DNA from: a bacterium
Lineage (GTDB): Bacteria > Bacillota_I > Bacilli_A > RF39 > UBA660
Direction of reading: 5' to 3'
Length of the DNA stretch: 9,510 nt
Assembly: GCA_019421005.1 (NCBI GenBank)
Contig: JAHZGA010000029.1
Location: 1 to 9,510, forward strand
Under the pieces are notes generated by a model. It did not search any database and was not told the origin of the DNA. It saw only the letters and a list, made by a program, of their open reading frames with translations. A program made the translations under genes and the position numbers. Positions 1-5,645 of the stretch are shown in pieces (position 1 is the stretch's first letter; each line of letters begins with the position of its first letter).

Positions 1-1
1 T

Positions 2-169
2 TTTACTAGAGAAGATGAAATAGAAGCTATCAAAAGAGATAAGTTTGAAGAAGGAGTACAACAAGAAAAAAATCAAGTAGTCAAAAACATGTTTAATAAT
101 GGATTTGATGTTGACATGATTTCTAGAATAACTAATTTAGATAGACAATATATCATGTCGTTTCAATAA
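2..169 (+). CDS. C-terminal end of a probable Rpn-type PD-(D/E)XK nuclease / transposase-family protein (partial)
   Basis: An open frame enters from the left edge and ends at TAA (167-169), giving 55 visible residues. It has the helical tail typical of Rpn/PDDEXK-family 'transposase' proteins: a charged helix with EEGVQQEKNQ, then VVKNMFNNGFDVDMISRIT and a short LDRQYI segment. In that family the tail usually reads EGxxxGxxxx...A+xMLxxGxxxxxIxxxTGLsxxEI. The catalytic nuclease domain would lie upstream of the window and cannot be checked, so an intact gene is not proven. Rpn proteins are DNA endonucleases linked to recombination, and their genes are often multicopy and mobile-looking. A strong terminator begins three bases after the stop, so this gene ends its own transcript. 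Assignment rests on the tail pattern only. Confidence 0.6.
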   Translation, partial: FTREDEIEAIKRDKFEEGVQQEKNQVVKNMFNNGFDVDMISRITNLDRQYIMSFQ

Positions 170-171
170 TT

Positions 172-202
172 AAAGAATGTCGAAGTTTTTTCGGCATTTT
201 TT
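172..202 (+). terminator. Intrinsic terminator of the left-edge gene
   Basis: The arms AATGTCGAA (176-184) and TTCGGCATT (190-198) pair with one G-U around a five-base loop. Flanking A and T bases extend the stem, and a T run (197-202) follows. It lies immediately after the stop at 169. Read on the minus strand the T run is poor, so action on the opposing ABC-F transcript is possible but weak. Confidence 0.8.
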
Positions 203-340
203 AATTCGAATAATAATATTCTTGGAATTTCTAATTTAACACTTAAAAAACTTACAAAGCCTTATAAACATTGGAACTGCAGTTTTTTTCACAACTGTAA
301 AATTCAAGATTATATCAAATTTCTTTCAATTTTAAAAATT

Positions 341-1891
341 TTATTCAATATATTCTTTATAACTATCTTCATATCTTTTTATTGTTTGATTTTCAAAAAC
401 AAAAATTTTGTTAGTAACTTTAGATAAAAGATATTTATCATGACTAGCTATTAAAATGGCACCTGGAAATTTATCTAAAGCATTTTCTAATTCAATTTTA
501 TTAGCCAAGTCTAAATGATTGGTTGGTTCATCTAATATTAATAAATTATAATCCCCTAAAATTATTTGAGTTATTTTAATTCTCATCATTTGACCTAAAC
601 TTAATGTTTTTACTTTATTTTTAAACATATCTCTTTTAATACCCATATTAACTAAATTACTTAAAAAGAAAGATTTTTTTTCATTTCCATATTCATTAGC
701 CATTTCAAAAATAGTTTTATCGCCATCTAAATCAAACACATCTTGACTCATATAACATACTTTTAAAGATGGAGTTTTCCAAACTTCTCCTTTATCAATA
801 TTTTCAATTCCTAAAATAATTTTAATTAAAGTTGATTTACCACTTCCATTAGGACCAATTAAGCCTATTTTTTCTCCACTATTAACAACCAAGTTAGCAT
901 TTTTAAATATTAAATGATTAAAGTAGCTTTTTTCAAGTTCATTAATTCTTATTAATACATTAGAACCACTTTTATGACCATTAAAATCAAATTTAATTTT
1001 ATAATCATCTTTAGGTTTTTCTATATAATTTTTTCTCATTTGTTCTAAACGAGATTTTTTATTTTCAGCTGATGCACCTATTTTAGCAGCTTTTCTTTGA
1101 GCATTGGTTTTTACCCCTTTTACTTTGGCATCAGATCTACTACCCCCTTGTTTATTAGCATCCCTTTCGCCTTTTTCTGACCACTGTTTTAACTTGCTAA
1201 TTTCTTTAGAAATTTTTTTATCTCTTTTTACCTGTTCTATATATTTAGCCCTTAAACTTTCTTTTAGCATTTCTTTTTGGTTATAATAATCATCATAATT
1301 ACCATTATAAATTTTTATCTTTCCATCTTCTATTTCCATAATTTTATTAACTGTTTTATTTAGAAAATAACGATCATGGGATACAATTAATATTGTTCCA
1401 AAATAGCTATTTACTTTATCAATAAGCCATTCAACTGAATTTATATCAACATGGTTAGTTGGTTCATCTAAAAGTAAAACCGAAGGATTAGGTGCCAAAA
1501 CAGAAGATAAAGCTATTTTTGTTTTTTCTCCACCACTTAAATTTCTTAGTCTTTCATCATCAAATTCTATATCATCAGTAATATTTAACTCACTTATGGT
1601 TTTAAAAAAGTTAGATGAATTTACTTTATCTCTACTAATATTTATAAAATCATCCAAAGAATATTCAGTAGCTTGTTTTAAATATCCAATACTAGCTTTA
1701 TTAGAAATTTCAACTTTTCCTTTATCAACATTTTCAATTCCTAAAATAATTTTAATTAAAGTTGATTTACCACTTCCATTAGGACCTACAATTCCTATTT
1801 TATCATACTCATTAATATCAAAATTTACATCTTTAAAAACTAAATTATCTCCAAATGATTTAGTTACATCACTAAATTTTATAATCGACAT
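341..1891 (-). CDS. ABC-F family ATPase, possible ribosome-protection type
   Basis: This soluble twin-ATPase has 516 residues and no membrane segments, as expected for ABC-F proteins, which bind the ribosomal E site rather than transport. NBD1 has Walker A GPNGSGKST (36-44), signature LSGGE (118-122), Walker B with DEPTNHVD (142-149) and SHD (171-173). NBD2 has GPNGSGKST (346-354), signature LSLGQ (430-434), DEPTNHLD (454-461) and SHD (483-485). Both catalytic Glu residues are present. A long basic linker (about 200-310, with a WSEKGER segment) separates the domains. Linkers of this kind are common in antibiotic-resistance ABC-F proteins (Lsa, Vga, VmlR type), but a housekeeping role is not excluded. 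The ATG at 1891 is chosen because AGAGGTGA (1896-1903) is well spaced from it. A GTG at 1918 would place the -10 box and the SD inside the gene. The two NBDs share an almost identical 75-bp DNA tract. Drug specificity cannot be read. Confidence 0.9.
   Translation of the reverse strand: MSIIKFSDVTKSFGDNLVFKDVNFDINEYDKIGIVGPNGSGKSTLIKIILGIENVDKGKVEISNKASIGYLKQATEYSLDDFINISRDKVNSSNFFKTISELNITDDIEFDDERLRNLSGGEKTKIALSSVLAPNPSVLLLDEPTNHVDINSVEWLIDKVNSYFGTILIVSHDRYFLNKTVNKIMEIEDGKIKIYNGNYDDYYNQKEMLKESLRAKYIEQVKRDKKISKEISKLKQWSEKGERDANKQGGSRSDAKVKGVKTNAQRKAAKIGASAENKKSRLEQMRKNYIEKPKDDYKIKFDFNGHKSGSNVLIRINELEKSYFNHLIFKNANLVVNSGEKIGLIGPNGSGKSTLIKIILGIENIDKGEVWKTPSLKVCYMSQDVFDLDGDKTIFEMANEYGNEKKSFFLSNLVNMGIKRDMFKNKVKTLSLGQMMRIKITQIILGDYNLLILDEPTNHLDLANKIELENALDKFPGAILIASHDKYLLSKVTNKIFVFENQTIKRYEDSYKEYIE
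782..856 (-). repeat. Walker A tract of NBD2, copy of 1712-1786
   Basis: By eye, these 75 bases match 1712-1786 at 73 positions. The two differences are at 787/1717 and 799/1729. The offset is exactly 930 bases (310 codons), so both copies are in the same frame. They encode the P-loop and the helix after it. Confidence 0.9.
1712..1786 (-). repeat. Walker A tract of NBD1, copy of 782-856
   Basis: This is the partner of the tract at 782-856. Identity includes silent codon positions and falls off sharply at both sides. That points to recent intragenic copying rather than protein-level constraint alone. Confidence 0.9.
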
Positions 1892-1895
1892 AACA

Positions 1896-1903
1896 TCACC
1901 TCT
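1896..1903 (-). promoter_or_regulatory. Shine-Dalgarno site fixing the ABC-F start
   Basis: The minus strand reads AGAGGTGA, then TGTT, then ATG at 1891. This spacing suits the ATG and rules against the in-frame GTG at 1918 upstream. Confidence 0.75.
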
Positions 1904-1909
1904 AAAACT

Positions 1910-1915
1910 ATTATA
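1910..1915 (-). promoter_or_regulatory. Candidate -10 box for the ABC-F gene
   Basis: A perfect TATAAT on the minus strand lies 18 bases before the ATG. No good -35 is present: at a 17-base spacer the hexamer is TTTTTT, and a TTGATA (1927-1932) sits only 11 bases away. Transcription would start about at the SD, giving a very short leader. The upstream APH terminator abuts this region. Confidence 0.4.
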
Positions 1916-1930
1916 CACTATAAGTATATC

Positions 1931-1966
1931 AAAAAAAAGATAATTTTAAATTTGATTATACTCTTT
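1931..1966 (-). terminator. Probable terminator of the phosphotransferase gene
   Basis: On the minus strand, AAAGAGTATAAT (1955-1966) can pair with ATTATCTTTT (1935-1944). One U is bulged and one G-U pair is used, and the loop is ten bases. An eight-T run (1931-1938) follows. It starts 17 bases after the stop at 1983. The stem is almost all A-U, so efficiency is uncertain. Confidence 0.55.
1932..1950. repeat. 19-bp direct repeat, left copy (flanks the APH gene)
   Basis: The sequence aaaaaaagataattttaaa occurs here and identically at 2954-2972, on the other side of the phosphotransferase gene. Each copy forms the 3' half of a terminator hairpin. The sequence is A-rich, so the match could partly be convergence. 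Confidence 0.7.
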
Positions 1967-1982
1967 ATTAAAAATTTATAAT

Positions 1983-2867
1983 TTATTTTTCATATAAAAC
2001 TTCTAGCAATTTTAATATTTTATTTCTATATTCATGATTATCCTTATTCATTAAATAAAAATGACAATAACCATTAATCAAACACCATTTTAATTTTACT
2101 TTATCAAAGTTTCCTTCTTTTAAATATCCTTTTAAAAAACAATTAATATCTTCAATAGTATCCATAAATTTTTGTTCTGGTCTTAATATACAAGCCCATG
2201 CTATATCTTGTTCTTTAAGTCCGATACCACTATATTCCCAATCTATAACACCACTAATACAATTGTGTAACCATAAAACATTACCATAATGGAAATCTCC
2301 ATGGATAAATGTTTTTAATTCCTTTTTTATATCATTATTTTTTAAAAACTTAATGTATTTATCAATTTTTGTTTCATTAAATAAATTAGGGTAAACATTT
2401 TCATTAGGATAATCATTTATTACTCTTTGTTTTGCTATATTTAATTTATTAACCGGTACTTTATGAATCAGTCCTAATTCATATCCATATTTAAATAACA
2501 TTTCTCTTTTATTCTTTTTATTTTGAGAAAAAATATCTGATAGTTTTCTTCCCTCAATCTTTGATAATACAATATATTTTTTATCATTAAAAATACCATC
2601 TTCATATACCATTGGTATTTTTAAATAATAGTTATTTTTTTTCAAGTAATTTAATATTTTTACTTCAGTAGTAAAATCACATACTTTGCTACGTTCAATT
2701 TTTATAAAAATATTATTTAATTCATTATTAACTTTACCCAAACACTCAACAACATCATTTCCTGCTGGTGGATAACCTATAATCTTATCAATTTTTATAT
2801 TATTATATTTTATATCAAACGGCTCTATAATTAAATCTCGCCATTTCTTTTGATACATATTACTCAT
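1983..2867 (-). CDS. APH-type phosphotransferase (aminoglycoside/choline kinase-like), substrate unknown
   Basis: The 294 residues fit a complete protein-kinase-fold small-molecule phosphotransferase. Visible motifs are a candidate ATP-binding Lys in IFIKIER (K56), a Glu in the following helix (TEVKIL, E68), a hinge near LSKIEGRKL (101-109), the catalytic loop HGDFHYGN (189-196, D191 and N196), and the metal-binding Asp in VIDWEYSGIG (D209). The family ATP-phosphorylates hydroxyls on aminoglycosides, macrolides, choline, homoserine or sugars. Nothing here fixes the substrate. It is cytoplasmic, with no signal peptide. AAGGAG (2876-2881) supports the ATG at 2867. The gene has its own near-consensus promoter and a terminator-like hairpin behind it, so it is a self-contained unit between clpC and the ABC-F gene. 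Its neighbour suggests, but does not show, a role against ribosome-targeting drugs. Confidence 0.85.
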   Translation of the reverse strand: MSNMYQKKWRDLIIEPFDIKYNNIKIDKIIGYPPAGNDVVECLGKVNNELNNIFIKIERSKVCDFTTEVKILNYLKKNNYYLKIPMVYEDGIFNDKKYIVLSKIEGRKLSDIFSQNKKNKREMLFKYGYELGLIHKVPVNKLNIAKQRVINDYPNENVYPNLFNETKIDKYIKFLKNNDIKKELKTFIHGDFHYGNVLWLHNCISGVIDWEYSGIGLKEQDIAWACILRPEQKFMDTIEDINCFLKGYLKEGNFDKVKLKWCLINGYCHFYLMNKDNHEYRNKILKLLEVLYEK

Positions 2868-2911
2868 TTTATTCTCTCCTTATTTTCGATATAGTAACTT
2901 TTTTAACATCA

Positions 2912-2940
2912 ATTATATGTTATCAGTATATAAAAGTCAA
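2912..2940 (-). promoter_or_regulatory. Sigma-A promoter of the phosphotransferase gene
   Basis: The minus strand has TTGACT (2935-2940), a 17-base spacer, and TATAAT (2912-2917). Transcription should start near 2905, leaving a leader of about 38 bases. It lies just past the clpC terminator, so the gene is expressed independently of clpC. Confidence 0.85.
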
Positions 2941-2952
2941 TTATTATATAAA

Positions 2953-2984
2953 CAAAAAAAGATAATTTTAAAAACATTATCTTT
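2953..2984 (-). terminator. clpC terminator overlapping the stop codon
   Basis: On the minus strand AAAGATAAT (2976-2984) pairs perfectly with ATTATCTTT (2958-2966) across a nine-base loop, followed by a T run (2954-2960). The 5' arm begins inside the clpC stop codon (2983-2985), so a terminating ribosome would cover it. Confidence 0.7.
2954..2972. repeat. 19-bp direct repeat, right copy (flanks the APH gene)
   Basis: This is identical to 1932-1950. The two copies bracket the phosphotransferase gene with its promoter and its terminator stem. Confidence 0.7.
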
Positions 2985-5283
2985 ATATTTTAACAATATT
3001 AACTTTTAAATTATTATCTAAAAATGAATCAATAATAACATTTTCTAATTTATCTTTTATTATCTTATCTAATTTTCTAGCTCCAAACTCTTCATAATTA
3101 CTTAAAGAAACTATTTCATCAATAACTTTATTATTTATCTTTAATTCAATATTTTTTTCTTGATATTTTTGTTTTAAAGCTTTAATTTTTATATTAATTA
3201 ATGTTCTTATAGTCTTTTCAGTTAAACTATTAAACACTATAACATTATCTAATCTATTAATAAATGGAATTGAAAATTGTTCTTTTAATTTAGTTATTAC
3301 TTTATCATTATTATCTTTATTAAAACCTATATTAATATCATTAAATCCTATATTAGAAGTCATTATAATTGTAACATGATCAAATCTAATTACATTTCCT
3401 TTGGAATCTTTTATTTTCCCCTCATCTAAAATTTGTAAAAATAAATTTATAACTGCTGGATGAGCTTTTTCAATTTCATCTAATATCAAAACTGAATACG
3501 GTTTATTCGCTATTTCTTCTAAAATATTTTTAAAATCATTATAGCCTACATATCCAGGAGGAGCACCTACTATTTTACTAACACTATGTGCTTCTATATA
3601 TTCACTCATATCTAATTTAATTATATTATTTCCAACTAAACATTGTGCGAAAGTTTTAGCTAAACAAGTTTTGCCTACACCACTAGGGCCACAGAACATA
3701 ATACTATAACATTTATTATCATCTTTAAATCCTAGTTTTATTCTTTTAGCAATATTAATAACACTTTCTATTGCTTTTTCTTGTCCTTTTATTGTTCCTG
3801 TTAATTTTTTATTAATTTCTTTAATTATTTTACTATTTTCTTGTAATAACTCATAAACAGGTATTTTTGTTTTAGCATGAATAACTGAAGCAATATCTTC
3901 TTTTGTTACTTCCTTAACATTATTTTTCTTATATAAAGTTAACTCTAAATTATTAATCTTATTCATCAAATTATTTTCAATAATTTTATATTTAGAGGCT
4001 TCTTCAAATTTGTTATTAGATATAGCATCATTTTTATTTTTAATAACAAGTTGTAATTCTTTATTTAATTTATTATATTTTTTTAAATCTTTACTTTCTT
4101 TTAAACTAACTTTAGAACATACCTCATCCATTATATCTATTGTTTTATCAGGTTCTTTTCGATCATAAATATATTTATCAGATAATTCCATAATTAAATA
4201 AATCATTTCATCACTGATTTTAACTAAATGATATTCTTCATAAATTTCACGCATTTTAAACAAAATTTCTTTGATTGTTTCTCGATTAGGTGATTCTATA
4301 TTAATTTTTTGAAATCTTCGTTCTAATGCCTTATCTGTAGCTATATGTAATTTATATTCATCAAGTGTTGTAGCTCCAATACATCTTAAATGATTACGTG
4401 CAAGTGCAGGTTTAAAAATATTAGAAGCATCAATTGCCCCTTCAGCGCCTCCTGCTCCTACTAAAGTATGAATTTCATCAATAAATAAAATTATATCTTC
4501 ATTCTCTTCAATTTCTTTTAAAACTTTATGCATTCTTTCTTCAAATTCCCCACGATATTTAGTACCTGCTACTAATGATGCCATATCTACACTTATAATT
4601 CTTTTATTTCTTAAATTTAAAGGAACTTCACCTAATGCAATTTTTCGCGCTAATTCCTCAACAATAGCTGTTTTTCCTACTCCAGCTTCTCCAACTAATA
4701 ATGGATTATTCTTACTTCTTCTAGATAATATTTCTAAAACTCTAGTTAATTCTTTATCTCTTCCTATAACCGGATCAACTCCAGTTTGTAAAACCTTTTT
4801 AGTTAAGTCAACACCAACTTCTTCAATAAATAGTTTCTTATTTTTTTTATTAACTGTTTTACTAATTGGATAAGTAAACTCATTATATAATTCATCTATA
4901 TCGATATTCATTTCAAGCATAATTCTAATAGCTACTCCTTCTGCTTCTTCTAATAATCCAACAAATAAATGTTCAATTGTAACTTCTCCATTATTGTTTT
5001 CTTTACTATCTAAAACAGCATTTTCAATAATTCTTTTAAATAATGGAGTAAATAAAAACCATTCACTTTTCTTTGAACCTACTCCTATTATTTTAATTAT
5101 TTCATTTTTTAACTTTGCATAATCAAGTTTAAATTGTTTTAACTTTTTAGAAATATTATTATCTTCTTTTAAAATAGCTAAAAGAAGGTGCTCACTTCCT
5201 ACATAAGGATGATTTAATTCATACATTTCTTTTTTAGCATTAACAATTACTTTTCTTGTTTCTTCTGTAAAATTACTAAACAT
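2983..5283 (-). CDS. clpC: ATP-dependent Clp protease ATP-binding subunit ClpC
   Basis: ClpC is a cytoplasmic hexameric AAA+ unfoldase that feeds substrates to ClpP. The 766 residues show the double Clp-N repeat (1-140). D1 has GEAGVGKT (198-205), pore loop GTKYRGEFEER (240-250), Walker B ILFIDE (265-270) and Arg finger ERR (321-323). A middle domain with a UVR-like NNKFEEASKYK lies around 395-450. D2 has GPSGVGKT (532-539), pore loop GYVG (577-580), Walker B VLILDE (598-603) and sensor-2 GARKL (734-738). An IGF tripeptide (652-654) lies where ClpC carries its ClpP-docking loop, so a ClpP partner is expected elsewhere. It is somewhat shorter than the usual 810-850 residues. The ATG at 5283 has GAAAGGA 8 bases upstream. 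The usual ctsR, mcsA and mcsB neighbours are absent. The start region lies in a perfect inverted repeat. I see no CtsR or HrcA operator and no convincing promoter of its own. Confidence 0.96.
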   Translation of the reverse strand: MFSNFTEETRKVIVNAKKEMYELNHPYVGSEHLLLAILKEDNNISKKLKQFKLDYAKLKNEIIKIIGVGSKKSEWFLFTPLFKRIIENAVLDSKENNNGEVTIEHLFVGLLEEAEGVAIRIMLEMNIDIDELYNEFTYPISKTVNKKNKKLFIEEVGVDLTKKVLQTGVDPVIGRDKELTRVLEILSRRSKNNPLLVGEAGVGKTAIVEELARKIALGEVPLNLRNKRIISVDMASLVAGTKYRGEFEERMHKVLKEIEENEDIILFIDEIHTLVGAGGAEGAIDASNIFKPALARNHLRCIGATTLDEYKLHIATDKALERRFQKINIESPNRETIKEILFKMREIYEEYHLVKISDEMIYLIMELSDKYIYDRKEPDKTIDIMDEVCSKVSLKESKDLKKYNKLNKELQLVIKNKNDAISNNKFEEASKYKIIENNLMNKINNLELTLYKKNNVKEVTKEDIASVIHAKTKIPVYELLQENSKIIKEINKKLTGTIKGQEKAIESVINIAKRIKLGFKDDNKCYSIMFCGPSGVGKTCLAKTFAQCLVGNNIIKLDMSEYIEAHSVSKIVGAPPGYVGYNDFKNILEEIANKPYSVLILDEIEKAHPAVINLFLQILDEGKIKDSKGNVIRFDHVTIIMTSNIGFNDINIGFNKDNNDKVITKLKEQFSIPFINRLDNVIVFNSLTEKTIRTLINIKIKALKQKYQEKNIELKINNKVIDEIVSLSNYEEFGARKLDKIIKDKLENVIIDSFLDNNLKVNIVKI

Positions 5284-5316
5284 AGATCTTTCCTTTCTGT
5301 TATTAATCTATGTTTA
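5277..5316 (-). promoter_or_regulatory. Inverted repeat over the clpC start codon, possible translational control hairpin
   Basis: In mRNA sense TAAACATAGAT (5306-5316) and ATCTATGTTTA (5277-5287) are perfect 11-bp complements separated by 18 bases. The second arm contains the clpC ATG (5281-5283), and the loop holds the purine-rich SD (GAAAGGAAAG, 5288-5297). Folding would hide the start codon while exposing the SD. It could instead be a protein-binding palindrome. The sequence is visible, and the function is inferred. Confidence 0.5.
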
Positions 5317-5342
5317 TTTTGTGATAATTTTAATATTTTTAA

Positions 5343-5376
5343 ACAACAAAAAAAATCAAAATTTATTCTGATTTTT
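5343..5376 (-). terminator. Probable rpoZ terminator overlapping its 3' end
   Basis: On the minus strand AAAAATCA (5369-5376) pairs with TGATTTTT (5351-5358) over a ten-base loop. A long T-rich run (about 5343-5353) follows. The 5' arm lies within the last rpoZ codons. The stem is short and A-U rich, so read-through into clpC is likely at some level. Confidence 0.55.
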
Positions 5377-5566
5377 CTAAAATTATCAATCCATTAGTAA
5401 CTTCTTCTAAAGCTTTTCCAATATCACTTTTTGATGTATATTTTTCTTCAGGTATTTGATAGTGATGATTTTTTTTCATTTCTTTAGCTCTTTTTGCTAC
5501 TAAATTTACTAATAAATATTTTGAGCCAACTTGATTTAAAAGTTTATCAATAGATGGATATATCAT
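5363..5566 (-). CDS. rpoZ: DNA-directed RNA polymerase omega subunit
   Basis: The omega subunit binds the beta' subunit and helps RNA polymerase assemble. The 67 residues carry the family pattern: YPSIDKLL near the N-terminus, then SKYLLVNLVAKRAKEM (15-30), and SDIGKALEEVTNG (47-59) for the conserved helix usually read as K-x-V/I-x-x-A-L-E-E-I. This length is normal for Bacillota omega. The ATG at 5566 is preceded by AGGAG (5576-5580) at nine bases. In many Bacillota rpoZ follows gmk, but here it follows the DUF2779 gene by 79 bases. A promoter candidate sits directly upstream, and a weak terminator overlaps its end before clpC. Confidence 0.92.
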   Translation of the reverse strand: MIYPSIDKLLNQVGSKYLLVNLVAKRAKEMKKNHHYQIPEEKYTSKSDIGKALEEVTNGLIILEKSE

Positions 5567-5585
5567 ATTATCACGCTCCTATTTA

Positions 5586-5614
5586 AATATATAATAAATT
5601 CTAGTAATTTTCAA
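5586..5614 (-). promoter_or_regulatory. Candidate sigma-A promoter for rpoZ
   Basis: The minus strand has TTGAAA (5609-5614), a 17-base spacer, and TATATT (5586-5591). The -10 ends 19 bases before the ATG, so the transcript would start almost at the SD. rpoZ may also be read from the pdp-DUF2779 operon, since no clear terminator separates them. Confidence 0.55.
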
Positions 5615-5645
5615 TAAATTTCTATTAACTTGACATTATTTTACG

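Noticed and set aside
203..340. Terminator or small gene between the left-edge gene and the ABC-F stop
   Set aside because: The palindrome AACTGCAGTT (275-284) and the weak stem 280-284/293-297 lack a usable loop or T run, and no start with an SD opens a frame.
1104..1286. Plus-strand frame of 60 codons inside the ABC-F gene
   Set aside because: Antisense shadow of the linker region with hydrophobic composition typical of complemented Lys/Asp codons. It has no SD or promoter.
1892..1918. GTG start for a longer ABC-F protein
   Set aside because: It would put the TATAAT and the SD inside the coding sequence. The ATG at 1891 has a well-spaced SD and begins with a typical ABC-F N-terminus.
1927..1932. 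TTGATA as -35 box for the ABC-F gene
   Set aside because: Only 11 bases separate it from TATAAT, too few for sigma-A.
1596..1943. Plus-strand frame of 115 codons
   Set aside because: Antisense shadow of NBD1 of the ABC-F gene, with no family resemblance.
5284..5362. CIRCE or CtsR operator, or a clear sigma-A promoter before clpC
   Set aside because: No TTAGCACTC-type repeat or GGTCAAA direct repeat is present. The best promoter-like pair (TTAAAA and TAGATT) is too weak to annotate.
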